A DNA stretch of 64,000 nucleotides from Caldicellulosiruptor morganii. Its GTDB lineage: Bacteria; Bacillota; Thermoanaerobacteria; Caldicellulosiruptorales; Caldicellulosiruptoraceae. Below, one piece after another: positions 24,533 to 33,796 of this stretch; the first letter of the stretch is position 1; every line of letters starts with the position of its first letter. The stretch is taken from NCBI RefSeq assembly GCF_026810225.1, contig NZ_CP113865.1, positions 721,001-785,000 on the forward strand, read 5' to 3'. The notes beneath the pieces were generated by a model that did no database searches, was not told where the DNA came from, and worked only from the letters and a program-made list of their open reading frames with translations. The translations under genes and the position numbers were made by a program.

Positions 24533-26858
24533 CCCTAACAATCCAAAAAAATCAGATTTTTCACTTGTATTTGTGGGAACAACAAAGCCTGTTGTGACAT
24601 TGATTGTTCCACCCGTTGATGATAATTTTGTAACAAAGGTAGAGTCTGATGTGAGCAGGATTACAATCTATACGTATCAGGATAAGCTTTTGGAAGATGT
24701 GCATTCAAGTGTGTATGACTTTGTAAGAAATAGCCAGGAGTTTTTAAACTATCAGAGTGTTGAAGAGGCGGTATACTATCAGGTGTACGTTTGTAAATCT
24801 ACATGGGATGAAAGCAGAGTTATCAAATTTTTTGAGATTTCAAGTAGCAGCTTGAAGAATGATGAAGGAAAGATTGAGATAAACGGTCTTGAGGCAAATA
24901 CTGTTTATTACATCAGATTTAAAGTGAGAGTTTCTCTTTTTGACAGGGATTATTTTTCAAATTTCAGCAAAGCATATGTTGCTGCAACAAAGCCCCAGCA
25001 GGTACCACCGGCAATCTCAAGACCTGAGATTCCCAGAAACTTTATGATAGCACCAGAGGATGGAGCTTTGAGCCAGACATCGGTGAAATTGAGATGGGAT
25101 ACAAAGCAAAATCAATCCTATGTGATTTTGCAGACTTTCAGGCTTTTAGAAGATAATAGCTTGAGCTTGGATGATACAATCAGATATTTTACAAATACTT
25201 TAAAGCAAAAAGTTGAGATTTATTCTCAGACATCTTCGGGTGGTTTTGTAGTAGACAGAGTTGTATATGATGTATATTCTCAGAACGCTTCTGTTGGCGC
25301 AAAGATTTATATAAATGTAAAACCTCCCTGTACTTTTACAAACCTTGCACCAAATACACTGTATTACTTTTCAATAAAGGCAATTGAGAATGATATGGAG
25401 TCTTACTGGGGAAGTATAGCAGTAACAACATCGCCTATTGAAAAACCTGAAAATTTGATTGTTGTATCAAGAGACTCAAGCGGACATGGTATTAGTATAC
25501 AGTGGCAGGCAAACCCCTCTTATGGCTACCAGATTTTTGTCAAAACGGATACAGATACTGTATTTTCAATGGTCTACTCGGGGAATATCTCTCCTTTTTC
25601 AATAATTGACTCAAAAACGGCAATTTTCAGGTTTTATATTGGAAATCTTAAATCCAATACCCTTTACCATATAAGAGTAAGAAGTATTCATATTCCAACA
25701 GGTAAAGTATCTTTGTTTGCCGAAACCTTAGCAAGGACGTTGTTCAATCAAAGTGATTTTGAAGATGAGCAGAGAAAGTTAAAAGAGCAGGAGGAGAATA
25801 GAATTAAAGAAATCCAAAATCAAAAACAGGTAACCGTTGTTTTAGAAAATAGCCCGGATAAATACTACCTGTATGTAATTGACCAGAATGCCCAGGATGA
25901 AATACAAAGGGTTTCTGCAGGTGAATTTGTCATTGACTTTACAAAGGCGGCATACAGCAGTGCAAAAGCTCAAGCTCAGTTTTCATATAAAGTAGCTGAT
26001 TTGCTCGAAAATGCAAAGAAAAACCTTGTTTTGAAATACAAAAACACAATCATAAAGATACCCGCAGGAGCTTTAAATGTGCCCGAGGTTGAAAGCCTTT
26101 CTAAAAGATATAATATTGACAAAACGGGTATATTGCTATTTGCAGAGATGAAGATTATAAATGCTTCCCCGCCGCCGGGCTATGAATTAAATTCAGAGAT
26201 TGTAAGCTTTAAATTGACAGCCAGATACTATTATAACGATGATGTGGTTATTTCAAATTTTGTAAAGCCTGTAAGCATTACAATGTTTTACAATCAATCA
26301 GGCATTGATCAAAACCAAACAAGGGTTGTGTATAGCTTTTCGGATAATGTCTTTATAAATAATTTTGATACAGACAAATTGGCAAATAGAATAGTATTTA
26401 ATACCAACAAAACAGGAGCATATGGAATTTTGAAAACTTCAGTTTCGTCAGCTTATACAAATAGCAGATACAGAGATGATATAGTTTATCTTGCACAGAA
26501 ATACGAACTGACCGGTTTGTACACCAATTTTTCACAGATTTTAACCCAGGAATATGCAGCACAGCTATTGAAAAAGGTGTTTTCTGTGCAGCCAGAAACC
26601 ATAAAAAACGGAAACCTTACCCGACAGGAAGCAATATATCTTCTTGCAAGGGTGTACGAAGCAAAGAAGAGTACCTCGGTTGATAACATTTTGATTACAA
26701 AGACAACCAGTTTCAATCCCGATGGAAGGTACAAAAAGTATATCCTGGCTATGCTATCAATTGGTATTTTGGATGCAGATTTGAATCCGGTGGAGTATAT
26801 ACCTGTAGATGAATTTGTTCATTATATTGCTGCTGCCGAAAAGATTTTGAACAACTAA
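24531..26858 (+). CDS. FN3-repeat protein with SLH-like C-terminus (body of frameshifted gene)
   Basis: This long frame continues the signal-peptide fragment at 24215. It holds about three further FN3-type modules (recognised by endings such as INGLEANTVYYIRFKV, FTNLAPNTLYYFSIKA and IGNLKSNTLYHIRVRS). A charged coiled segment follows near 25760-25840 (EDEQRKLKEQEENRIKEI), then a beta-rich region. The C-terminus has degenerate S-layer-homology-like helices (TRQEAIYLLARVYEAKK, KKYILAMLSIGILD). Together with the 5' fragment it would be about 880 residues, exported and probably attached to the cell wall. The first usable start in this frame by itself is the GTG at 24573, which lacks a signal peptide and a good ribosome site. 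Confidence 0.75.
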   Translation, partial: DPNNPKKSDFSLVFVGTTKPVVTLIVPPVDDNFVTKVESDVSRITIYTYQDKLLEDVHSSVYDFVRNSQEFLNYQSVEEAVYYQVYVCKSTWDESRVIKFFEISSSSLKNDEGKIEINGLEANTVYYIRFKVRVSLFDRDYFSNFSKAYVAATKPQQVPPAISRPEIPRNFMIAPEDGALSQTSVKLRWDTKQNQSYVILQTFRLLEDNSLSLDDTIRYFTNTLKQKVEIYSQTSSGGFVVDRVVYDVYSQNASVGAKIYINVKPPCTFTNLAPNTLYYFSIKAIENDMESYWGSIAVTTSPIEKPENLIVVSRDSSGHGISIQWQANPSYGYQIFVKTDTDTVFSMVYSGNISPFSIIDSKTAIFRFYIGNLKSNTLYHIRVRSIHIPTGKVSLFAETLARTLFNQSDFEDEQRKLKEQEENRIKEIQNQKQVTVVLENSPDKYYLYVIDQNAQDEIQRVSAGEFVIDFTKAAYSSAKAQAQFSYKVADLLENAKKNLVLKYKNTIIKIPAGALNVPEVESLSKRYNIDKTGILLFAEMKIINASPPPGYELNSEIVSFKLTARYYYNDDVVISNFVKPVSITMFYNQSGIDQNQTRVVYSFSDNVFINNFDTDKLANRIVFNTNKTGAYGILKTSVSSAYTNSRYRDDIVYLAQKYELTGLYTNFSQILTQEYAAQLLKKVFSVQPETIKNGNLTRQEAIYLLARVYEAKKSTSVDNILITKTTSFNPDGRYKKYILAMLSIGILDADLNPVEYIPVDEFVHYIAAAEKILNN

Positions 26859-26880
26859 GAAATGGATTGGGTGATTGAGC

Positions 26881-29800
26881 ATGAAGATGTGTGCAAAGAA
26901 ATTGTTATCTTTACTTTTGCTATTTTCTTTCATCTTTTCTTTAATGCCTGCTTGGGTGTTTTCACAGACCATTGTTCTTCCTGCACCGTCGCAACTTACA
27001 ATTGAAAGGCAAAATAATCTGCCAAGGATGGATGTCGGAGATGATGGGACAATTACCCTGTACTTTTCCTGGCAGTATTCTTATACTGATTTTGACTACT
27101 TTGAACTTTATTTGGGGGATGACCCCAGCAAGTTTACCTATAGCTATACAATTTATAAAAGTGATCCAAACCTCACACAGGCAAATGCACAGAATTATGT
27201 CTATAAGGTTCAGGGACTGCCAAACGGGCAGAAGATACCAAGCGGTACAATCTTTTATGCCAAGGTAAGAGCAGTGAAAGTCCTTCAGCAGCAAACAGGA
27301 AATATCATGTACTATTCTCCCTATTCAAATATCACCGTTTTTTTAACTCCAATATTTGTGGAAGCGTCAACATCATCAGAAACCTCAATTGACATTGTGT
27401 GGGACGATGTTTACTATTCAGGCAAAAGAATTGATTATGACATATATGTTTCAAAAGACATAAGCTTTACAACACCCACAAAATACCAGATTGATGGTGA
27501 TAGAATTACACTCATGCAAAGCCAGAAACCGGGCGGGCGTGTGGATATTTTACCAAACAGGAAATTAAAGTACACCGCATCAAATCTTGCACCAAGCAGC
27601 CTTTACTATGTGAAGGTATTGCCAAGAAATTTGCCCTCAGAGGTGATCTGGAGAGACCCTCAGACCTATACTCCTCCAAATCCAAAGGTGATTGGTGAGG
27701 CAGCAACCTATATTCAAGCGGAGGCGCAGAGGATTGCAGACAATGTGGTGTGGCTCAAATGGGCAAAAGTTAGTATTGCCGTTGGTAATGACTATGAAGT
27801 ATACAAGGGCAGCAAAGATCAGGTACCCACTTTGATTGGAACTGTGTCAACAAATGAATTTTTTGCAACGGTTAATATTACCGACGATGTGTTTTTCAGA
27901 ATTCAAATTGATGTGATTGACGCATTTGGGCGAAAAGTGTCAATAAGATCACCGGATTTGTATGTTCATCCATACACACTGCCATATGCTCCGCCTGCCG
28001 CAGAAGATTTAGGTGCTTTTCCAAAAAACCAGGATACCATAACTTTGCGATTTAAGGTACCTTCGGATAAAGAAGTTGTATATGATTTTTATTACAAAAG
28101 GTATCTTGACACAAATGCAGATTTTACACTGTACCTTTCCAATTACCAGATGACAGATGCTGATATTGAAAAAGATAGCAACAACATTCCTACAGGCTAC
28201 TATAAGTTTGATATTACTGGTCTTGAGAAGAATACTGTGTATGTTCTAAAAGTGGTTGTGAAGAAGAGATTTTTTGATTATGAGTCGGGGAATTTTATCT
28301 ATAAAGAATCAACGCCTGCTCTGGCAATTTCATATACACTTTCAGGGGATATTACACCGCCAACAACCCCAACATCACTTTCTGTTGTGTATTCTACCTA
28401 TGACAGTGTAACACTTTCATGGCTGCCAGTTTACATTCCGGGTACTCAGCCACCTGTAGTTGACCAGAGTATCTCATATGAGGTAAATTTTGCATTTTAT
28501 CAGGACGGTATGGACATTTCAAATCCAGAGAGTTTTGATGCATCGAGTTTGCAAAAAGCAATACTTTCAAACCCTCAGATTGATTCAAACGGGAAGGTCA
28601 TTTACAAAATAGGAGGATTGGAGTCAAATACGCGATATGTGTTTTTCATCAGGGCAATCAGAAAAATAGATAACAAAGATTATTATTCACTTCCTTCAAA
28701 TGTAGTTATGGCAACCACATTGCCAATATATGAGGAGCCTGTTCCTTCAAAACCGCCGATTGTCGAAAACCTTAGCGTGGTTGCAACCACGTATAACACA
28801 ATTACACTTTCATGGCAGTATATACCCAGTGTGTATTTTGAGATTCAGATATCCGAAGACATCAAAAATGCAAATGGCTGGCGAACGGTATCTGATTCTT
28901 TCAAGCCTTCTGTAAAAGAGATTGACTATCAGATGGGGATTTGTTATTTCACAGCCACGGGATTAAAGCCGGATACGCTGTACTATTTCAGAGCAAGGTC
29001 TTTTGTGGTGAAGAATAATCAAAGAATATACTCGGACTATTGCAGTCCTGTGTTTGCAAAGACGCAAAAGATTCCCCCACCGCAGACACCAATTGCATTT
29101 GGTATAAAGGACTATGGAAAAGACTATGCTGTTTTTGTATGGGAGCTTGCAGAAACAGGGAGAAGATATATGATAGAGGTTGCCGATAACATTTCTTTTA
29201 CAAACTCACAGAAGTTTACAACTGATATAGATGCTACAGAATACAGAGTTGAAAGGTTAAAACCAAATACCAGATATTATGCAAGGCTTTTTGCAGTTTC
29301 ATCAGATAACCAGATGTCGCAGGCAACAGATATCATATCATTTGTGACAAAAAAGGATGTTAGCGAATACACAGGTGTGTTTGAACCTACGGAAGATACC
29401 ACACCGCCTTTTATTATAACCGAGGATGTTCAAAATAACACAATGACCATTGAGATAACCTATAAATATGTTAATACCTCTTTGGATTCAAAACCGGTTG
29501 TTATTGATTTTACAAAAAGGACAAACGCCGGTATTGGCAGGTTTGTATTGAAAATAAGATATGATGTTCTGGGCGCGCTGATAAGATTGAATAAAAACTG
29601 TCAGGTTGTTTTGGATGGGGCGAGTGCAGAATTTGGCTTTGATAGCCTTTATGTGGATGAACTAAAAAAACTTTCAATTTCTAATTTCTCACCGGGCAAT
29701 CTGTATGTTCAGCTTTCTTTTGAAAAAAGCAATGAAAAGTTTGTTCAGGATGCTATTTCAGAAGTCTATGACATTAAATTGCTTGTGTTAACATCAACAC

Positions 29801-30492
29801 AGAAAGTTGGCGCTGGCAGTTTTAACCTTCCGATAAACTTTACTCTTATAAACAGGGAGCCATGGTCCTCATTTATACCCTATGAATTTGATATTTTGAA
29901 TTTGAACTGGAAGATAGCAGATGCTTATAAAGTTTCAGGTGATAAAAAGTATATTACATTTGTGCTGAAATCTCCACATGCAGTTGTGATTACAAGAAAG
30001 AGTTTTTACAACGACATTATATCAAGCAGCTATGCAACAAAGTTATATAATTTATTCCAGAAAATACCTTCCGATGATTTGGGTGCAAGTATAGGCATAA
30101 AAAATCCTGTGGGAAAACTGGAACTTGCTTCATTTTTGGTTTACTTTGCACAGAAGAAGAGACTTTACAGGTTTGAAGTCATAAATGAGTATGTGCAAAA
30201 AGCATATAAAGCAGGAATAATTAGCAGTATTGATGACAATTCGTATCTTACAAAAGAGGCTGCTATTGACATGCTGGTTAAGTTTTATGAGGTTTACACC
30301 GGTGATGAGATTGATATCAGCAATGTGACATGGAAAAAACCTGGTGTTGACAGTATGTATATGAATTCAGTAATAAAAGCATATAAAATGGGATGGCTTT
30401 TTGACCATGTGACATTTAACCCCAAAGAGACTGCCACAAGAGAGTACATCCTGGCAGTATTTTATCAAATGATTCAGGGGATATACCAGTAA
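26881..30492 (+). CDS. Large secreted fibronectin type III repeat protein with SLH-like C-terminus
   Basis: This roughly 1,203-residue exported protein has a signal peptide (MKMCAKKLLSLLLLFSFIFS, then LMPAWVFS-Q) and about seven FN3-like modules. Their recurring ends are seen in ASNLAPSSLYYVKVLP, ITGLEKNTVYVLKVVV, IGGLESNTRYVFFIRA, ATGLKPDTLYYFRARS and VERLKPNTRYYARLFA. A beta-rich region and a final SLH-like section (residues about 1,040-1,203, with TKEAAIDMLVKFYEVY and SVIKAYKMGWLFD) follow. It should be a surface protein held by the wall polymer. ATG at 26881 is preferred to TTG at 26875. It lies 22 bases after its relative and 22 before the SLH gene, forming one operon. Confidence 0.85.
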   Translation: MKMCAKKLLSLLLLFSFIFSLMPAWVFSQTIVLPAPSQLTIERQNNLPRMDVGDDGTITLYFSWQYSYTDFDYFELYLGDDPSKFTYSYTIYKSDPNLTQANAQNYVYKVQGLPNGQKIPSGTIFYAKVRAVKVLQQQTGNIMYYSPYSNITVFLTPIFVEASTSSETSIDIVWDDVYYSGKRIDYDIYVSKDISFTTPTKYQIDGDRITLMQSQKPGGRVDILPNRKLKYTASNLAPSSLYYVKVLPRNLPSEVIWRDPQTYTPPNPKVIGEAATYIQAEAQRIADNVVWLKWAKVSIAVGNDYEVYKGSKDQVPTLIGTVSTNEFFATVNITDDVFFRIQIDVIDAFGRKVSIRSPDLYVHPYTLPYAPPAAEDLGAFPKNQDTITLRFKVPSDKEVVYDFYYKRYLDTNADFTLYLSNYQMTDADIEKDSNNIPTGYYKFDITGLEKNTVYVLKVVVKKRFFDYESGNFIYKESTPALAISYTLSGDITPPTTPTSLSVVYSTYDSVTLSWLPVYIPGTQPPVVDQSISYEVNFAFYQDGMDISNPESFDASSLQKAILSNPQIDSNGKVIYKIGGLESNTRYVFFIRAIRKIDNKDYYSLPSNVVMATTLPIYEEPVPSKPPIVENLSVVATTYNTITLSWQYIPSVYFEIQISEDIKNANGWRTVSDSFKPSVKEIDYQMGICYFTATGLKPDTLYYFRARSFVVKNNQRIYSDYCSPVFAKTQKIPPPQTPIAFGIKDYGKDYAVFVWELAETGRRYMIEVADNISFTNSQKFTTDIDATEYRVERLKPNTRYYARLFAVSSDNQMSQATDIISFVTKKDVSEYTGVFEPTEDTTPPFIITEDVQNNTMTIEITYKYVNTSLDSKPVVIDFTKRTNAGIGRFVLKIRYDVLGALIRLNKNCQVVLDGASAEFGFDSLYVDELKKLSISNFSPGNLYVQLSFEKSNEKFVQDAISEVYDIKLLVLTSTQKVGAGSFNLPINFTLINREPWSSFIPYEFDILNLNWKIADAYKVSGDKKYITFVLKSPHAVVITRKSFYNDIISSSYATKLYNLFQKIPSDDLGASIGIKNPVGKLELASFLVYFAQKKRLYRFEVINEYVQKAYKAGIISSIDDNSYLTKEAAIDMLVKFYEVYTGDEIDISNVTWKKPGVDSMYMNSVIKAYKMGWLFDHVTFNPKETATREYILAVFYQMIQGIYQ

Positions 30493-30514
30493 GAAGTGAG
30501 GGGGTGTTTGAATA

Positions 30515-31339
30515 TTGAAGAAGATCGTTGCTATTCTTTTGTTTGTGCTTTTTATATTTTCTACAGTTTCGGCTTTTGCAGCTGATGTTTGGTGTAAGGT
30601 TGAGTACTACTACAATGGCACAAATTATACAAAAGTTACCCTTTACTCCAAAAGCAACAAGACATATTATGTAAAAGGGTTTACAAGAGATTCGGATAAT
30701 CAGGTGAGCATATATTTTTCAGATAAAAAAACTTTTAGCTCTGAAACAAATACAGTTCTCATACCGCAGAGTATGTTTCTCATGCCTGTAAGAGTGATAC
30801 TGGTAAACTCAGATGGCTCTTTATTGTTCAGTGATATTAAAGATTCACCTTACAAGGATTCTATTTTGTACCTTGCGAGTATTGGGAAGATTGATGGCTA
30901 CAAGGACGGGACATTCAAACCCAAAAAGAGTATCACACGTCAGGAGTTTGCAAAACTTATGGTCAGTGTATTTAATATACAGGTGAAAAAAGACATTACC
31001 AGATATTCCTTTGCAGATATAAAAGACTGCTGGGCAAAGAATGAAATTGAGACACTGGCCAAGATGGGGGTAATTGCTGGTATCAAGGGAAAAAATGGTG
31101 CACTGTATTTCAAACCACAGGATGGTATAACCTGCGAACAGGTAATTGCGATTTTAGGGAGGTATTTAAAATTGAAGGCCACTTCAAAAAAAGATTATAA
31201 ATCATGGGCAAATGAGTATATAAATGCTTTTGTTGATAATAATATTTTAACCGAAAAAGAGGTGGCAGGATTAAGACTTAATATGCCTGCAACGCGCGAA
31301 TGGATTGCTTATGTTTTGAGCAAAGCTGTGTTAAGGTAG
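30515..31339 (+). CDS. S-layer homology (SLH) domain protein
   Basis: This 274-residue exported protein has a signal peptide (KKIVAILLFVLFIFSTVSAFA) and an N-terminal beta-rich domain (about 22-105). Two clear SLH repeats follow: FSDIKDSPYKDSILYLASIG...GYKDGTFKPKKSITRQEFAKLM and YSFADIKDCWAKNEIETLAKMG...FKPQDGITCEQVIAIL. A weaker third (SWANEYINAFVDNNIL...MPATREWIAYVL) comes last. SLH triplets bind pyruvylated secondary wall polymers. The start is a TTG about ten bases after GTGAGGGGGT. It ends the FN3/SLH operon and may be its anchoring partner. Confidence 0.9.
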   Translation: MKKIVAILLFVLFIFSTVSAFAADVWCKVEYYYNGTNYTKVTLYSKSNKTYYVKGFTRDSDNQVSIYFSDKKTFSSETNTVLIPQSMFLMPVRVILVNSDGSLLFSDIKDSPYKDSILYLASIGKIDGYKDGTFKPKKSITRQEFAKLMVSVFNIQVKKDITRYSFADIKDCWAKNEIETLAKMGVIAGIKGKNGALYFKPQDGITCEQVIAILGRYLKLKATSKKDYKSWANEYINAFVDNNILTEKEVAGLRLNMPATREWIAYVLSKAVLR

Positions 31340-31364
31340 AAAATTAGACCAGAAGAAAAGGGTA

Positions 31365-31392
31365 TTGATAAAAACCAAAATGGGTGTATAAT
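31365..31392 (+). promoter_or_regulatory. Sigma-A-type promoter of the amino-acid ABC operon
   Basis: TTGATA (31365-31370) and a perfect TATAAT (31387-31392) are separated by 16 bases. They lie 29 bases before the AAAGGGG ribosome site of the substrate-binding protein gene. This is the best-matched promoter seen in the left half of the window. Confidence 0.7.
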
Positions 31393-31474
31393 TATAACGT
31401 ATGTTTATAAAAAAATTATCGAAAGGGGCTAAAATACAGAGTATAAGGGGTTAGCAAAAATACTTATCGTTGCA

Positions 31475-32239
31475 ATGTTTATGGTTGCGTTTTTGGGTGG
31501 TTGTGGCTCAAAAAACCAGAACCTTTCTACGTTAGAAAAGATAAAACAGAGTAAAGAGTTTGTGATTGGTATGGACAATACATTCCCGCCTATGGAGTTT
31601 GCAGATGACAACAACAATACAGTTGGTTTTGATGTTGACCTTGCAAATGAGATAGCTAAAAAGCTTGGAGCAAAACTTAAAATTGTTACAGTTGACTGGA
31701 GTGGCATTCAGAGTGCTCTTAAATCCAAAAAATTTGATGCTATAATTTCATGTTTTAGTATAACAGAGGAGAGAAAGAAATCGTTCAATCTGGCCGGTCC
31801 TTATCTTTACATTCGCCAGGTTATTGCTGTTAAAAAAGGTGATAATTCTATCAGGAATTTTGAAGATTTAAAGGGTATAAAAATAGGAGTTCAGGCAAAC
31901 ACAACAGGTGACAATGCTGTTCAGAAGATGAAGTTTATAAACTATGAAAAAGATGTAACAAGGTATGAGAGAATTACTGATGCTTTTAACGATTTGGACA
32001 TTGGGAGAATAAAAGCTGTTGTAATTGACAGTGTTGTTGCATATTACTACAAAAAACAAAATCCTGAAAAGTTTGACATAGCACCGGCTGAGCTTGAAAA
32101 AGAGCCTGTTGGCATTGCACTCAGAAAGGAAGACAAAGACCTTTATGAAGAGATTCAGAAGATTTTGAACCAGCTAAAAGAAGATGGGACAATAGCAAAT
32201 ATATCAAAGAAATGGTTTGGCGAAGATATTACCAGGTAA
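31475..32239 (+). CDS. Polar amino-acid ABC transporter substrate-binding lipoprotein, start codon apparently lost
   Basis: This family-3 solute-binding protein has FVIGMDNTFPPMEFADDNNN, GFDVDLANEIAKKLG, FDAIISCFSITEERKKSFNLAGPY and IGVQANTTGDNAVQ, and closes with ISKKWFGEDIT. The ATG at 31475 leaves only nine residues before the lipobox FLGGC, which is too short for a signal peptide. The same frame upstream reads TEYKGLAKILIVAMFMVAFLGGC, a proper lipoprotein signal, but offers no ATG, GTG or TTG. Restoring one G after 31435 would make ATG ACA GAG TAT AAG just after the AAAGGGG site. Its permease and ATPase follow. Confidence 0.85.
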   Translation: MFMVAFLGGCGSKNQNLSTLEKIKQSKEFVIGMDNTFPPMEFADDNNNTVGFDVDLANEIAKKLGAKLKIVTVDWSGIQSALKSKKFDAIISCFSITEERKKSFNLAGPYLYIRQVIAVKKGDNSIRNFEDLKGIKIGVQANTTGDNAVQKMKFINYEKDVTRYERITDAFNDLDIGRIKAVVIDSVVAYYYKKQNPEKFDIAPAELEKEPVGIALRKEDKDLYEEIQKILNQLKEDGTIANISKKWFGEDITR

Positions 32240-32255
32240 ATAGAGGTAGCAGAAA

Positions 32256-32918
32256 TTGGCTGAAAATGTCATAATAAAGTACTTTCCTGTGCTTTTGAAA
32301 GCAAGCGTTGTTACAATTGAACTTACTGCAATTGCAGTAACAATCGGGCTTGTTTTTGGACTTATTGCAGCGCTTTTTAGAATTTCGAAGCTAAAAGTTT
32401 TAAACTTAATAGGAAGCTTTTACGTCTGGCTGTTTAGAGGCACCCCGCTGCTTTTGCAGATATTTTTCATTTACTATGGTCTTCCCAAAATTATTCCGGC
32501 ACTCACACTGCCAGCTTTCTTAGCGGGTGCAATTGCTCTTATTATCAACTCCGGGGCATATACAGCAGAAATCATAAGAGCAGCTATTTTGTCTATTGAC
32601 AGAGGTCAGTATGAGGCGGCAAAAGCGCTGGGTATGACATATCTTCAGACAATGAGATATGTGATTATGCCACAGACATATAAAAGGCTTATACCACCTA
32701 TTGGCAATGAATTTATTGCACTTTTGAAAGACTCATCGCTTGTCTCCACAATAGGCATGGTTGAGCTAATGCGTGCAGCACAGCTAAAAGCGTCTCAAAC
32801 AGGAAGGGATGCAGAGATTTATATTGCTGCGCTTATCATTTACCTTGCGCTTACCACAATTTTTTCGACCATATTTAATTGGCTTGAAAAGAGGCTGGGG
32901 AAATATGAAGGACAATGA
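32256..32918 (+). CDS. Amino-acid ABC transporter permease (HisM/GlnP family)
   Basis: This 220-residue inner-membrane permease belongs to the polar amino-acid uptake family. It has hydrophobic segments such as [19 protein letters not shown], the [14 protein letters not shown] motif, and the cytoplasmic coupling loop [43 protein letters not shown] (given here as the classic EAA...G region). It starts with TTG behind AGAGGT and its 3' end overlaps the ATPase gene. It pairs with the upstream binding protein. The transported amino acid is not evident. Confidence 0.9.
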   Translation: MAENVIIKYFPVLLKASVVTIELTAIAVTIGLVFGLIAALFRISKLKVLNLIGSFYVWLFRGTPLLLQIFFIYYGLPKIIPALTLPAFLAGAIALIINSGAYTAEIIRAAILSIDRGQYEAAKALGMTYLQTMRYVIMPQTYKRLIPPIGNEFIALLKDSSLVSTIGMVELMRAAQLKASQTGRDAEIYIAALIIYLALTTIFSTIFNWLEKRLGKYEGQ

Positions 32919-33687
32919 AATGACAAATAAGAAGATGATAATAGCAAAAGACATTGTCAAATATTTTGGACATAATCTCATACTGGACAGGGTATCTTTG
33001 GAAGTTGACAGGGGAGAGGTTGTAGTAATTATTGGACCGTCGGGTTCTGGCAAGAGCACATTTTTAAGATGTCTTAACCACTTGGAAAGGATTAATTCGG
33101 GATACATTGAGGTTGATGGATTTGTAATTGAAGACAAGGGACTTCATGAAAAGCACAAAAAACACAGCCCGAAGGAAATAGCAAGGTTTTGTTCACAGAT
33201 AGGTATGGTATTTCAGCGATTCAATCTTTTTCCTCACATGACAGCGCTTGAAAATGTCACAATTGGTCCTATTGTTGTAAATAAGATGAAAAGAGAAGAA
33301 GCAATAGAAATTGGTCTTGAGCTGCTTGAAAAGGTGGGACTTAAAGACAAAGCAAATTCATACCCTGCCCAGCTTTCCGGTGGGCAGCAGCAGAGGGTTG
33401 CAATTGCAAGAGCTCTTGCTATGAAACCCAAAGTTATGCTTTTTGATGAGCCAACCTCAGCTCTTGACCCGGAGCTTGTTGGTGAGGTTTTGAATGTCAT
33501 GAAAGAGCTTGCAAATGAAGGTATGACAATGCTTGTTGTAACCCATGAGATGGGGTTTGCCAGAGAGGTTGCTGACAGAGTTGTGTTTATGGACAAAGGC
33601 AGGATAATTGAAGAAGGGCTACCTGAAGAAATTTTTACAAATCCAAAAGAGGAAAGAACAAGGCAGTTTTTGCAAAAGATATTGTAA
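32905..33687 (+). CDS. Amino-acid ABC transporter ATP-binding protein (GlnQ/HisP family)
   Basis: This ATPase belongs to a polar amino-acid importer. It has Walker [10 protein letters not shown], the Q-loop [18 protein letters not shown], the signature LSGGQQQR, Walker [21 protein letters not shown] and the switch [20 protein letters not shown]. The RQFL close is typical of GlnQ. ATG at 32905 is used. A second ATG at 32920, with AAGGA seven bases before it, would give [17 protein letters not shown] and is about equally likely. The longer ORF from 32809 is an artefact within the permease gene. It completes the three-gene operon. Confidence 0.92.
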   Translation: MKDNEMTNKKMIIAKDIVKYFGHNLILDRVSLEVDRGEVVVIIGPSGSGKSTFLRCLNHLERINSGYIEVDGFVIEDKGLHEKHKKHSPKEIARFCSQIGMVFQRFNLFPHMTALENVTIGPIVVNKMKREEAIEIGLELLEKVGLKDKANSYPAQLSGGQQQRVAIARALAMKPKVMLFDEPTSALDPELVGEVLNVMKELANEGMTMLVVTHEMGFAREVADRVVFMDKGRIIEEGLPEEIFTNPKEERTRQFLQKIL

Positions 33688-33718
33688 AAATTGGATTTCT
33701 ACTGTATTTGCTTTTGAT

Positions 33719-33747
33719 GGGGCTGCTTTTGAAAATGGCAGCCCTTT
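33719..33747 (+). terminator. Terminator of the amino-acid ABC operon
   Basis: GGGCTGC (33720-33726) pairs with GCAGCCC (33738-33744) across an eleven-base loop, followed by TTT. The stem is GC rich but the T run is short, so efficiency is uncertain. It lies between the ATPase stop and the EamA gene. Confidence 0.6.
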
Positions 33748-33796
33748 AAATATGTAAACAGTAAAATTTTCATATGAAAGGAAGAGAGCTATCAAG

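Noticed and set aside
33735-33750. Long loop readings of the terminator after the amino-acid ABC operon as an attenuator
   Set aside because: There is no leader peptide or alternative stem nearby. A plain, rather weak terminator is enough.
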